Source: Juglans regia (taxonomy: Eukaryota > Streptophyta > Magnoliopsida > Fagales > Juglandaceae). Taken from it: 64,000 nt of DNA. Position numbers and translations under genes: made by a program. The notes under the pieces are model-generated. The model made no database searches, had not been told where the DNA came from, and worked only from the letters and a program-made list of their open reading frames with translations. Of this stretch, positions 1-11,150 are shown piece by piece. Each line of letters opens with the position of its first letter. Position 1 is the stretch's first letter. The DNA is taken from the NCBI RefSeq assembly GCF_001411555.2, contig NC_049901.1, positions 28,042,372 to 28,106,371 on the forward strand, read 5' to 3'.

Positions 1-640
1 TTTTTATCGTTCGTTGTGAGGATGCTTGGGTTGCTGAGAATATGAAAATCCTGAATGAAAATACTCGTTGGGGAGTAAAGCACCTCCCAAGGCTGCTTTC
101 TTTGTTTGGACAACTACTTTAGGAAAGATACTAACCATGGATAATCTAAGGCGTGGACTCATAATTATAGACTGGTGTTGTATTTGCAGAAATAGTGGGG
201 AAACGGTAGATCACCTACTCTTACTTTGTGATTTTCGAGGGACATTTGGAATTACTTTTTCAGTAGAATGGGATTAGCATGGATAATGCCAGGAAAGGTG
301 GTGGAATTACTAGCTAGCTGAAGAGGGCTCTCAGGGACACCACAGATTGCAACGGTGTGGAAGATGGCTCCTATTTGTATTTTCTGGTGTATTTGGAGAG
401 AAAGAAATGATAGGCTTTTTGAGGATCATGAAAGATCCTCCGAGGAGTTTATGAGTTATTTTTGGAAGACTTTGTTTATGTGGGCCATTGCTTTAGAGTT
501 AAATGGTCTCAGCTTCCAAGATTTTCTTGTAACAGTTTCTAGTTCTTAACTTGGTGTACTCTTACGTATACCTCCAATGTACTTGGGTTATGTCTATCTT
601 TATCAATACAATTACTTCTTACTTATCAAAAACAATACTC
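1..640 (+). mobile_element. L1 LINE 3' remnant (copy 1)
   Basis: Frames at 68-277 and 355-549 encode the degenerate end of a plant L1 ORF2. The first is a zf-RVT-like segment with a CxxC pair followed by a conserved H and C (IDWCCICRNSGETVDHLLLL). The second is a piece typical of the region between zf-RVT and RNase H (FWCIWRERNDRLFEDHERS). Stops separate the pieces. A LINE-like 3' tail (CTTACTTATCAAAAAC) closes it near 635. It is identical to 44452-45091, where it lies inside intron 5 of the kinase gene. It is not functional. Confidence 0.7.
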
Positions 641-1290
641 GTTGGGATACACTTTCAACTAAACCCTTGCAAGATTGGAGGTGGATCTGGCTTCTTCATT
701 TTGAGATGCTTTACAATTTCAGAGTAAGATAGAGGTGTGGATAGAATATGTTGGATCCTATCCAAGAGACACAAGTTTGGGTAAGATTTTGAAACTGGAC
801 AGTCTGAGGAAGCAAAACATCGCCATCAATTATTGGTGTTGTATGTGTAAGATGAATGAAGACACCATTGATTTACTTCTTTATTGTGAAGTTGCAAGAA
901 ATTTGTGGTGTGTGCTATGTATGGGATTTGGTGTTGATTGTGTTATGCCAGGTGAGCTGGGGGAGGACAGCAAGTGTTTGGCAATTTTTTGGTAGTGTAG
1001 AGGTTGGCTCCTTTATGCTTGATATGGTGTATTTGGCCAGAGCAAAATGCATGGACTGGTAGGATAAGGAAGCTTCAATGGTGGAACTGAAAAAGACTGT
1101 CCTCCACTCCCTTTATGCGTGGATTGGAGCTCATGATACTCAGCTTTTTATTAGTTTTTCAGATTTCTAGAATTGCTGTTTTCTTTTTCAATTAAATATG
1201 GATTCTCTTGTATACTTCCTATGTACCTCCTTTGCACTTATAACGAGATTACATTACTTATATAAAAAGAAAGGTCTAGTATAATGCTTT
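641..1290 (+). mobile_element. Second L1 LINE 3' fragment (copy 1)
   Basis: The frame at 735-995 carries another zf-RVT-like segment (YWCCMCKMNEDTIDLLLYC) followed by disrupted sequence and a 3' tail region near 1190-1270 with ATTACTTATATAAAAAG. It appears to be an older LINE end next to the one at 1-640. Its twin is 45092-45741, in the kinase intron. Confidence 0.55.
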
Positions 1291-1772
1291 GGGAGGGGAG
1301 TAAACAATTGTCTGTTAAACCTTTCACGCATGTGATTGTTTTCAGCTTGTGTTTCTGATCTGAGACATTCTTCTTGTATATCACCCTGTAGTTGTCCCTT
1401 GGGTTTATTCCCTCTTTGAATGGACAACTTGTAGAAGTCTTGATCATATAAGATATTGGACCATGTAATCAAATATCAACAATGTAGGAAGAGTCTCTAT
1501 GTACTAAGCTATTATATCATGTATGTCGAATGCTTTGGTCCATGTTTGTTTCTCATTCTAACGGAATGTATCAAGAAGGTTGCAAACCATGCATATGGCT
1601 ATGAGACATCATTTTCAATATTCTCAATAGGAGTATTTCTTGTGGTTTTATCAAAACTAAATTTAATTACAAACTTGGCAAATAAAATCTGATAGTATGG
1701 AGTGTTTCCCACAAAATCTCTGTTGAATGGGTTGTTCTAATTGATTTATTTATGGAGTAAAAAATACTGCAG

Positions 1773-2793
1773 ATGGGAAAGACTATTTTCCGCTTGTAAT
1801 GGTTGGTGGCGTTCTTGAAGCAAATAAGAGATGGGATATAGGGAAGGAAGTCATGAACTACATCTCGAAGGACTACCCTGGGGTACAGGCAATTAGGCCG
1901 ACGGTGAGAATATTTCACATTCATCTGTGTAGCAGTTATCTGAAAACATTACCTTCTGTTTTTCAGTTCAAAAATACTTCTTATTGCCTAGCTACAAATG
2001 TCAGCCGAAGAAACAGAAACCATAAGAAGCTAATAATCTTCTGAAACTGAATCCAATCCTAGTCTTTCCAGTGTTCAACATGCTTCTTATATGTATAGTG
2101 CGGTGATATAGATTGAATGCATGGGATGGGGAAGGTGATTGTTTTTCGTTATTTATGTATATAGATCATTTGATGAATAACCTTAGCCAATAAATGATAA
2201 ATTTCACCCCTTCTTATATTATCTTAATCTTTTGGGACTGTTGATAATTTAACATCAAATCAAACCAATGGTTATAAGCTTGAACCCTGCTTAGTGTCCC
2301 TTTGCATGTTGCACGTGTTTGGCCCACTCGTTATAGGAGTTTGGCCCACGTGAGGAGTTTTGAGATATTAATCAAATGATTGAAATTATTCATTCCCATT
2401 AGTTTAAACTTTTGGGACAATTGGTGACATAATAACGTTCAAAACATGTGCCTTCAAATGAAATTTGTCAATTACATGAACGGTAGAAAACCCAAGTATT
2501 CTACCCGAGAAACCAATCGACCAAAATCATTATTCATATTGTAAAAATGTTTTCTATTGAGAGTGTTTTTTTCTCATTCTTTGTTTTGGTAGGCATAGTA
2601 GCATATGCTAGTGAAATTAAGACCTCTGATATGTATATTTGTCATATTTCGTGTGTCTATCATTACTCATTGGTAATATTTGTAACCGCATCACGATTTT
2701 GTCTCTTTAAATCTACACCAGGTGGAGCCTGCAGTTGGGGCTGCTCTGCTAGCCTGGAGTTTCTTCATGAAAGAATCCAAGAAAAGTTCATAG
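1773..2793 (+). CDS. NAGK: N-acetylglucosamine kinase exons 6 and 7 (copy 1, partial)
   Basis: This holds exon 6 (1773-1903, after a CAG acceptor and before a GTGAGA donor) and terminal exon 7 (2722-2793, after ACCAG, ending in TAG). They encode the C-terminal part of plant N-acetyl-D-glucosamine kinase, including LVMVGGVLEANKRWDIGKEV and VEPAVGAALLAW. They are identical to the exons at 46224-46354 and 47173-47244. The upstream exons would lie left of the window. They are either the end of a second gene copy or the same locus represented twice by the assembly. I favour the latter because introns and flanks are also identical. Confidence 0.8.
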
Positions 2794-3442
2794 AAGCTAA
2801 AGGTCAGTGATTCAAAACAATTCATTAATTGTACAGTGACCGGGACAGAGGCTACTGTAAAAGAAGTATGCGTTGTGTAATTGAAAATAATGATGATTAT
2901 CCATATTTTCTCCTTACAGTGGAAGGCATTTATACTCATGAAATGCTTATAGTGATTTGAACAAAATAATTTAACTGTGCTAAAAGTGAGTGATTTATTT
3001 TGTTGCCTAATAAGCTGTCCCTGCTTCTGCTTATTTGGATTTCGAAGTATTTTTTACATGTGGTTGGATGCCATGTAAATCTTTGAGCCTTCTGTAATGA
3101 GCAATTTAGGTTCTGGATTCGTCCAAGTGTAGTAATGGTCTCTCATTTACAGCATGAACCTACTCTCTGAAAGCACATTTACTTTATTTATACTTGGGAT
3201 TTGTGGATTGAAATTTGTAATCCCGAAGTCTTGTTTGGATATGAAAATTTCTTGATATTTTTTTAATCGTTGAGAATTTTTTCAGGTGTGTATTTATTGG
3301 TATTTGTGAAACTGATGAGAGAGGTGGAAAATATTTCTGAAAAAATATAGATGTCCTTTTATGGGTGTTTGGGAAAATGGTGGGATGCTAAAACAGTGAA
3401 GGTCATGGCTATAGAAAGATGAGAAGAATCAAAGTACAAAAA

Positions 3443-3787
3443 TGTAACACACCCAATGGATTGATGGTAAATAAAATGAAATGTTTTAGAAATTCAGAAG
3501 GAAGAAGAAAATTGTATGTAGAAGCTTCTATTACATTCTGGATAAAGAACGACTAGAGCACCTGCCAAGTACTTAGTGTGCCGACCCTTACATGGGCTCA
3601 GGCTTACCCGAACTAACAACGTAGAGAGAAGAAATAAAACTAAAGGTCTAGGTCCTTGACTTGTTATCCTATAGTCCAAATAACATACCGGACTGAAATA
3701 AAGGAAATGCAAATGAATTTAAACTGGCTCATAGCCCAACAAACATTTAAACTCGAATTAAGTCCATTGAGGCCTGGTACTTTGTTC
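3443..3787 (-). mobile_element. LTR fragment (copy 1)
   Basis: The sequence from TGTAACACACCCAATGG to about ACTTTGTTC matches 58543-58914, where the same sequence is followed on the minus strand by a primer-binding-like site. That identifies it as an LTR in minus orientation. It is also present at 47894-48238 because of the large duplication. No flanking duplication was found. Confidence 0.55.
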
Positions 3788-3816
3788 TTGAATGAGAAAC
3801 AACAGCTTCCAGTTTC

Positions 3817-3916
3817 NNNNNNNNNNNNNNNNNNNNNNNNNNNNNNNNNNNNNNNNNNNNNNNNNNNNNNNNNNNNNNNNNNNNNNNNNNNNNNNNNNNN
3901 NNNNNNNNNNNNNNNN
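3817..3916. other. Assembly gap of exactly 100 N
   Basis: There are one hundred consecutive N. A round number is the usual convention for a gap of unknown size between contigs. The sequence to the left ends exactly where it stops being checkable against 48267. The sequence to the right starts 64 bp inside an LTR whose full copy begins at 8784. Confidence 0.99.
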
Positions 3917-4600
3917 AGGCTAGAGTACTTCCAAATTCAAGAATATATCCATTTTACCAACCCTCAAATCGAACGTAAATACTTCAATTAAATAAATCAA
4001 ATAAACTCATTTATCCAATATTCAATCCAACAACCCAAATAAAATCAACTCTTCTTCATGTCTCAAATAACAACTAGGAATAATAAAACATTAACATAGT
4101 CTCCATAAACCGTCTAAATCCATTGAAGTAAACTTAAGAAAGATAAATAACCTCTAACACCAACACTAATATCATGAGATACCCAACAATAAATCAATGC
4201 TAATCTTCTCCATAGACTTTAATACTGATCCTCAGCCGAACCATTAATGTCATCTGAAATATTATGGAGATAAGGGGGGTGAGTTATCAACAACTCAGTA
4301 AGCAGAGAACATATACCAGTGTATAAACATGAGCATTTACCGAAATCAGAATGCAGAACAAAACATTTTCATTTTCAGAGTGCGGAATCAGAACATGTTA
4401 TTAAAATATCAGAGCGAAGATTTAGAAGTAATTTCATTCAAAATATTCTTTGGCATAGCATAAATGATCATAGTCATCATCAAAACATCATATCAGAACA
4501 GAGGCCATGTATAACCCCCGTGGTAGGGTTGTGCATCTATGGATAGTCAAGCAGAACATAAATCACTCTGTCACCAAGGTGTGCACTCAAAACAGAGACC

Positions 4601-4778
4601 ACTACTATAACCCGTGGCAGGGCCGTATCCACTATTATTACCCGTGGTTGGGCCGTATCCACTATTATAACCCATGGTTGGGCCGTATCCACTATTATTA
4701 CCCGTGGTTGGGCCGTATCCACTATTGTAACCCGTGGTTGGGCCGTATGCCACTATTATCACCCGTGGCAGGGCCGTA
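4601..4778. repeat. 30-bp tandem repeat inside the LTR, six units
   Basis: Units of CCCGTGGTTGGGCCGTATCC followed by ACTATTATTA repeat head to tail with few changes. The partner LTR has four units at 9531-9649. The 60-bp difference explains the length difference between the two LTRs. Confidence 0.92.
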
Positions 4779-6027
4779 ACTGAACAGAACAGAAACAGAA
4801 TCAAATTCAGAATCAGAGAGTCATGCCAAAGGTTTTCAGAAATCACGTCTTTTCCAAACAGTGTACTGAACAAAATTTTTCGGAACAGAACAAAATCATA
4901 TCACCACATAATTTATGCACAAATTTCATATTCGCTCTCATTTTCAAAGTTCAGAAATAAAATATCAAAAATAAGCTCATGTTTACACCAGTCATGACAG
5001 AAAATACGTTATTCTTAAACAGAATCTCATGAGTAATGCAGAACAAATATCTGAGGTTGTTTTCAAATTTCTTTTCATAGCAGAACATGCACATTATCCA
5101 AAAAGGACCTCAGTTCATTTTATTTAATGCAAAGTCTAGCATAGGAACCCCGCTTACCTGAACTTCTTAGCTTTTTCGAAATTCCTCAAAACGTCGGACA
5201 ATAATTAATCGTCACCTATAAAATAATCAAGTAATTCCCGTAAATTCTCAATCAATCACGTATTTCGTATTTGAACCTAAGAACCTATTTAAATCCTCAA
5301 AACCTAGAATTCTAAAAATTCCTATAATACCACCATTATCTAAAAATAAAACACCGTTTACTCTTAAAATAAACATTTACTTAATAACATGCTAAAATAC
5401 TTAAACGATTTAAGGTACGTACAAGTGACAATTTCGTTAATTAATAATAAACAAAAAGCTTTAATCGTAATTTAAAAGTTTAAAATAAAATTTCATAATT
5501 ACTAAAATAATTTACTATCAAAGTACAGTTTGAAAATCCTATTTATTGTATGCAAACTTTTCTTGTACCACCCGTAAAAACCACATAAAAACAGACCAAA
5601 CATAACAACTTGAACACACTCTAAAACTAAGGGTAAAACCGTAATTCAAATTTAAATACCATGCAACAATGTAAGTTACGGAAACTACAACTGTGAAAAC
5701 ACGTAGACTCGGTGCAACACCGTACGGACAGGGGCGCGAGGCACTCACCGCCAAGGGAGGAGCTGCGCGCGACGCGGCGAAGAAGGTCACGGTGGTGAGG
5801 CACTGAGAGAGAGAGAAACACGGTGAGAGAGAGGGACAACATTCATGCAATAGAGATGGTACAAGGCGTGTGCATGGAGGTGTTACCGAGAGAGAGGGTG
5901 GTGGTTTGAGTCGGCGGCAGCGCAGCAAGGTGGTGCAGGGCGTAGCTAGCAAGACCAGGTTATGGCTGTTTCCGTCGAGGACAGTGGCTGAACGCGTGCC
6001 TGGGAAGGAGGGTCTGGCAAGGAAGTA

Positions 6028-6054
6028 CTCTGTTTCTTGATGCCAAAAACAGAG
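6028..6054 (-). other. Conserved LTR stem-loop (3' LTR)
   Basis: CTCTGTTT and AAACAGAG form an 8-bp perfect stem with an 11-nt loop. The same structure recurs in the partner LTR (10899-10925) and, with different loops, in two diverged solo LTRs (26802-26827, 55871-55897). Confidence 0.6.
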
Positions 6055-6573
6055 CAGTCCTGGTTTCCTTCGGGGTTCAGATGCGCGACGTGAGGCTGCC
6101 GGTGGAGACTTGCTGTGGTTGGTCCTACCTCAGGCTAGTGTTTTCCGTCGTGTGAGGGGCCAGTCGTGCGGTTGCAGCGTGGGAAGGCTTGGCCGAGAGA
6201 GTGGTTCACGGTGGTCTGGCTTACGGTTTCGCGTGGGAAGGCAGCGGCGCGAGCTTTCTTCGTAAGCATATAAATAAACGATTGAATCATGAAAAGAAAA
6301 CCCTAGACGAAAACCCGACGGATACGGAACGCGCATGAGGGACGTGTGTGCAAGCATGCCGTGAACGAAAACGTGTGTGTATGCATGCTGTGCGACGGAA
6401 AACAAAATAAGCCGTGCGAAACGAATAATATAAACGGAAAGAGACGGAAACGAAAAAAATAAACAAAACAAGCGGGGAGAAAAAAAATAATAATAAATAA
6501 ACGGCATAGACCTCCAAATAAATAAAAAAAAAATCACAGCCCATCTGTACAAATTTTGGGTCTGGGTGTTACA

Positions 6574-6590
6574 TTCTCCCCCCCTTAAGA
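6574..6590 (-). other. Polypurine tract
   Basis: On the minus strand TTAAGGGGGGGAGAA lies directly before the 3' LTR start TGTAACACCC. This is the expected position and composition for the plus-strand primer of a Ty3-type element. Confidence 0.85.
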
Positions 6591-7360
6591 AAAATTTCGT
6601 CCTCGAAATTTGCTAGTATCACAAACAAGGCCTAAATATTTATCCGCTACAATAAATTTCATGCCTAACCCATTCGTTAATCATAATGTCAAATCTAATT
6701 AATATTCCGCAATTGTCGAACCTAATATTTCAAATTCTAACCCTCCCATATTGTCGATCGTATTCTCCCATAATTTCTCTAGCCATACACATTCACACAC
6801 ACTGTCTTATCAAATTTAGAATATAAACCTCCATAATGCAATTGAAAACAACTAATAAATTCCAAAATCTCCACCTAATATACAACCTCAATAAATAACG
6901 AAAAACACTCTCAAACTATTATATCATTACAACCACGCTTCCGCTGTTCACTCTAACAACTTCTAGTCCTAAAACATTGAATCCCAAACACATACGTCGG
7001 AAAAGAACTAATCTCCACATAATCAGTCTTTACCAGCTAAGCCTCACAAATAACCAAAAGAGAACTCCCAAAATAATATTTAAATCTCCAAATAATAGTA
7101 CAATCAAATGCTCAAAAAAATTCAGTCCTAGGTAACTCAAGTCACGAATTCCCGAATCCCTAGAAAATCTACTTCCAACCATAAATTTTTCCTAGCCTTT
7201 TCACTTCCAAAACACATACTAACTCATCAAACACCAAAAGCTAGTGCCTCGAAGATATAAAATATTGGGTCTAATCCCTTTGAAAACCTTTCCACCAAAC
7301 CATAATATTCTAATCTATACAACTAGAAAAGTTTCATGCCATCATAAGATTAATCCCAAC

Positions 7361-8372
7361 TCAACTAAAACAAAAGCTTTCAAGGAGAAGAAATAGTGGG
7401 GTACCTGTGATCGCATTGTTATCGTCCTCAACATCTTCAGCTGTCAATGCAAACACTCGGGCTGGTCCCATTCTACGCTGATTGTTTCCCTGAGTCGTCT
7501 GACGGGGACCTGGAGGTGTGTTGGTCTTATTCTTGTCGTCTGACAGTAATGGGCATTCTCTGATGAAATGGCCATTCTTTCCACATCGGAAACATGACCC
7601 ATTTTCCTTTCTACACTCCCCAGTGTGTACGTGGTTACAAAACTTGCAGGGGTTATTTGATTGATAACCCTGCATTTGCCTTTGTCCCAAGCTGTTTCCA
7701 TCATTTCTCTTCTTCCATGGCCCTTGATCCATACTAGAGGATCCATGTGGAGTAGCTCTCTTTCTCTGTTCTTGCAATTCAGCACCCCTCTTAAGATTCT
7801 GTTCCGCTAGCATCGCCTTGTGTACTAATTCTGAAAAATTCTGAATCTGCAAGATCATCACCCGCTCATAAATCCTGTAGTTCAAGCCTTCTTCAAACTT
7901 CCTAGTCTTTCTCCTCATCGGGAATCAAGTATGCGGCGAAACGTGATAATTCCGCAAACCTTGCAGCATACTGGCGCACAGTCATGGTCCCTTGCACCAA
8001 GTTGGTGAACTCTCGGGCTCTAGCATCCCTATCTGCTTTAGGGAAAAATCGATCGAAGAAACTCTGCTTGAATTGAGCCCAAACAATTACTCCAATCCCC
8101 TCAGCTTCCCTGATAACTTTCTCAGAATTCCACCATCTCTTTGCTTCTCCAGATAGTTTGAAGGCTGCGAACTTAACTTTTTGCTGATCAGTACATTCCA
8201 AAACACCAAATATTTCTTCAATGTCTTGTATCCAATCTTCCGCAGCGTTCGCATTGCCTCTTCCATCAAAGGTGGGAGGATGCGTTCGATTAAATTGTTC
8301 GAACGTGCAACCCCCACCATTGTCATCTTCGTTCAAATCTTCAAGTGTTCGAACTCTACGACGAGCAGCCAT
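7361..8372 (-). pseudogene. Ty3-type gag, frame-broken
   Basis: Gag forms the virus-like particle that packages element RNA. The first frame (8372-7902, 156 codons) has the retrotransposon gag core: PPTFDGRGNANAAEDWI, the stretch KFAAFKLSGEAKRWW, and FKQSFFDRFFP. The second frame (7918-7361) continues it and carries CKFCNHVHTGEC and the zinc knuckle CFRCGKNGHFIREC. The two frames overlap by 17 nt; a one-base shift near 7905-7915 separates them. The end reads ARVFALTAEDVEDD then ITGT, the linker that normally leads into protease, and then meaningless residues. The deletion that removed pol therefore begins just before the protease active site. Start chosen at MAARRRVR, the first ATG of the homologous frame. 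Confidence 0.85.
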
Positions 8373-8769
8373 CCTGAAAGTCTAAACTCGGTGAAACACT
8401 CTAAAATGAACGAAAACGAAAATACCAGGTAATTAGAATAAAATAAGAGGATAAATAAAATATGCATATAAATACATATACATACATATATATATATATA
8501 TCAGATAACTATGCAAATCTGACATCACTTAACACACACGTATATCACTAGAATCTATAACCTCAAAGTTCCAAATTCAATTCCTAACATCAGCAAAATC
8601 TAAAACCTCAAATCCCATCAAAATCAATCATAAGGTTCTTGGAACTCAAACTTAAATATCTACATGGCTATCCTTATAATCCTCCAATTCCTATATTGAA
8701 ATTTCCACATCTTATGAACCCACAGATATCTAAACCTCCAAGGTCTACAGTATGCAGAATTCAAACCTG
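8373..8769 (-). other. Untranslated leader between primer-binding site and gag
   Basis: About 400 bp of AT-rich sequence with a short (AT)n run near 8487-8503. I see no coding content. It corresponds to the internal leader of the gag-only element. Confidence 0.6.
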
Positions 8770-8782
8770 TCTCTGATACCAA
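8770..8782 (-). other. Primer-binding site (initiator tRNA-Met type)
   Basis: The minus strand reads TGGTATCAGAGAC one base after the LTR end. It differs by a single base from the usual site complementary to the 3' end of plant initiator tRNA-Met. Confidence 0.85.
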
Positions 8783-9530
8783 CTGTAACGCCCCGACCCC
8801 GAGGGTCCGGAGAGTTAACTCATAACACCTGATAAACAACTCTAACAAGGCTAGAGTACTTCCAAATTCAAGAATATATCCATTTTACCAAACCTCAAAT
8901 CGAACGTAAATACTTCAATTAAATAAATTAAATAAACTCATTTATCCAATATTCAATCCAACAACCCAAATAAAATCAACTCTTCTTCATGTCTCAAATA
9001 ACAACTAGGAATAATAAAACATTAACATAGTCTCCATAAACCGTCTAAATCCATTGAAGTAAACTTAAGAAAGATAAATAACCTCTAACACCAACACTAA
9101 TATCATGAGATACCCAACAATAAATCAATGCTAATCTTTTCCATAGACTTTAATATTGATCCTCAGCCGAACCATCAATGTCATCTGAAATATTATGGAG
9201 ATAAGGGGGGTGAGTTATCAACAACTCAGTAAGCAGAGAACATATACCAGTGTATAAACATGAGCATTTACAGAAATCAGAATGCAGAACAAAACATTTT
9301 CATTTTCAGAGTGCGGAATCAGAACATGTTATTAAAATATCAGAGCGAAGATTTAGAAGTAATTTCATTCAAAATATTCTTTGGCATAGCATAAATGATC
9401 ATCGTCATCATCAAAACATCATATCAGAACAGAGGCCATGTATAACCTCCGTGGTAGGGTTGTGCATCTGCGGATAGCCAAGCAGAACATAAGACACTCT
9501 GTCACCAAGGTGTGCACTCAAAACAGAGAC

Positions 9531-9649
9531 CACTACTATAACCCGTGGCAGGACCGTATCCACTATTATAACCTGTGGTTGGGCCGTATCCACTATTATT
9601 ACCCGTGGTTGGGCCGTATGCCACTATTATCACCCGTGGCAGGGCCGTA
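9531..9649. repeat. 30-bp tandem repeat in the 5' LTR, four units
   Basis: Same unit as at 4601-4778, with two units fewer. Confidence 0.9.
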
Positions 9650-10898
9650 ACTGAACGGAACAGAAACAGAATCAAATTCAGAGTCAGAGAGTCATGCCAA
9701 AGGTTTTCAGAAACCACGTCTTTTCCAAAACAGTGTACTGAACAAAATTTTTCGGAACAGAACAAAATCATATCACCACATAATTTATGCACAAATTTCA
9801 TATTCGCTCTCATTTTCAAAGTTCAGAAATAAAATATCAAAAATAAGCTCATGTTTACACCAGTCATGACAGAAAATACGTTATTCTTAAACAGAATCTC
9901 ATGAGTAATGCAGAACAAATATCTGAGGTTGTTTTCAAATTTCTTTTCATAGCAGAACATGCACATTATCCAAAAAGGACCTCAGTTCATTTTATTTAAT
10001 GCAAAGTCTAGCATAGGAACCCCGCTTACCTGAACTTCTTAGCTTTTTCGAAATTCCTCAAAACGTCGGACAATAATTAATCGTCACCTATAAAATAATC
10101 AAGTAATTCCCGTAAATTCTCAATCAATCACGTATTTCGTATTTGAACCTAAGAACCTATTTAAATCCTCAAAACCTAGAATTCTAAAAATTCCTATACT
10201 ACCACCATTATCTAAAAATAAAACACCGTTTACTCTTAAAATAAACATTTACTTAATAACATGCTAAAATACTTAAACGATTTAAGGTACGTACAAGTGA
10301 CAATTTCGTTAATTAATAATAAACAAAAAGCTTTAATCGTAATTTAAAAGTTTAAAATAAAATTTCATAATTACTAAAATAATTTACTATCAAAGTACAG
10401 TTTGAAAATCCTATTTATTGTATGCAAACTTTTCTTGTACCACCCGTAAAAACCACATAAAAACAGACCAAACATAACAACTTGAACACACTCTAAAACT
10501 AAGGGTAAAACCGTAATTCAATTTTAAATACCATGCAACAATGTAAGTTACGGAAACTACAACTGTGAAAACACGTAGACTCGGTGCAACACCGTACGGA
10601 CAGGGCGCGAGGCACTCACCGCCAAGGGAGGAGCTGCGCGCGACGCGGCGAAGAAGGTCACGGTGGTGAGGCACTGAGAGAGAGAGAAACACGGTGAGAG
10701 AGAGGGACAACATTCATGCAATAGAGATGGTACAAGGTGTGTGCATGGAGGTGTTACCGAGAGAGAGGGTGGTGGTTTGAGTCGGCGGCAGCGCAGCAAG
10801 GTGGTGCAGGGCGTAGCTAGCAAGACCAGGTTATGGCTGTTTCCGTCGAGGACAGTGGCTGAACGCGTGCCTGGGAAGGAGGGTCTGGCAAGGAAGTA

Positions 10899-10925
10899 CT
10901 CTGTTTCTTGATGCCAAAAACAGAG
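10899..10925 (-). other. Conserved LTR stem-loop (5' LTR)
   Basis: Identical to the stem-loop at 6028-6054. In this LTR it would be about 215 nt downstream of the TATA-like motif, inside the transcript leader. Confidence 0.6.
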
Positions 10926-11138
10926 CAGTCCTGGTTTCCTTCGGGGTTCAGATGCGCGACGTGAGGCTGCCGGTGGAGACTTGCTGTGGTTGGTCCTACC
11001 TCAGGCTAGTGTTTTCCGTCGTGTGAGGGGCCAGTCGTGCGGTTGCAGCGTGGGAAGGCTTGGCCGAGAGAGTGGTTCACGGTGGTCTGGCTTACGGTTT
11101 CGCGTGGGAAGGCAGCGGCGCGAGCTTTCTTCGTAAGC

Positions 11139-11150
11139 ATATAAATAGAC
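11139..11150 (-). promoter_or_regulatory. TATA-like motif of the 5' LTR
   Basis: The minus strand reads CTATTTATATGC, followed in the sense direction by a GC-rich leader. The partner LTR has CGTTTATTTATATGC at about 6264-6278. The position near the 5' end of the LTR fits a U3 promoter. No start site can be read from sequence. Confidence 0.4.

Larger units (their letters stand above)
1..3816. repeat. Duplicated block, copy 1 (identical to 44452-48267)
   Basis: Every stretch compared between this block and 44452-48267 is identical at a constant offset of 44451, including intron and intergenic DNA. All reading frames in the two blocks give the same translations. The block begins at or before the window edge and ends on the base before a run of 100 N. 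It contains LINE debris, the last two exons of the N-acetylglucosamine kinase gene and a piece of an LTR. Identity across fast-changing non-coding DNA means either a very recent duplication or a contig end placed twice; the gap favours the second reading. Confidence 0.93.
3917..6573 (-). repeat. 3' LTR of the gag-only element (truncated by the gap)
   Basis: It aligns end to end with 8848-11443 and ends in the same GGGTGTTACA (plus strand), which is the TGTAACACCC start on the element's sense strand. The missing first 64 bp correspond to 8784-8847. It includes six 30-bp tandem units where the partner LTR has four. The GC-rich stretch 5700-6260 lies just downstream (sense) of a TATA-like motif and probably forms the start of the transcript. 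Confidence 0.88.

Noticed and set aside
1773..2793. Independent second kinase gene
   Set aside because: Only the last two exons are visible and all surrounding DNA is identical to 44452-48267; a false duplication cannot be excluded.
4507..4779. Open frame encoding a repeated decapeptide (HYYNPWLGRI)
   Set aside because: It is the translation of the 30-bp LTR tandem repeat; the opposite strand is equally open, and the partner LTR has a different number of units.
5539..5952. 137-codon minus-strand frame in the LTR leader
   Set aside because: A one-base length difference in the partner LTR (10411-10823) changes the frame, so there is no sign of coding constraint.
6130..6552. 140-codon minus-strand frame, repeated at 11001-11414
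   Set aside because: It lies in LTR sequence, is biased and low in complexity, and is present twice only because LTRs are copies. The start differs between the two and no domain is seen.
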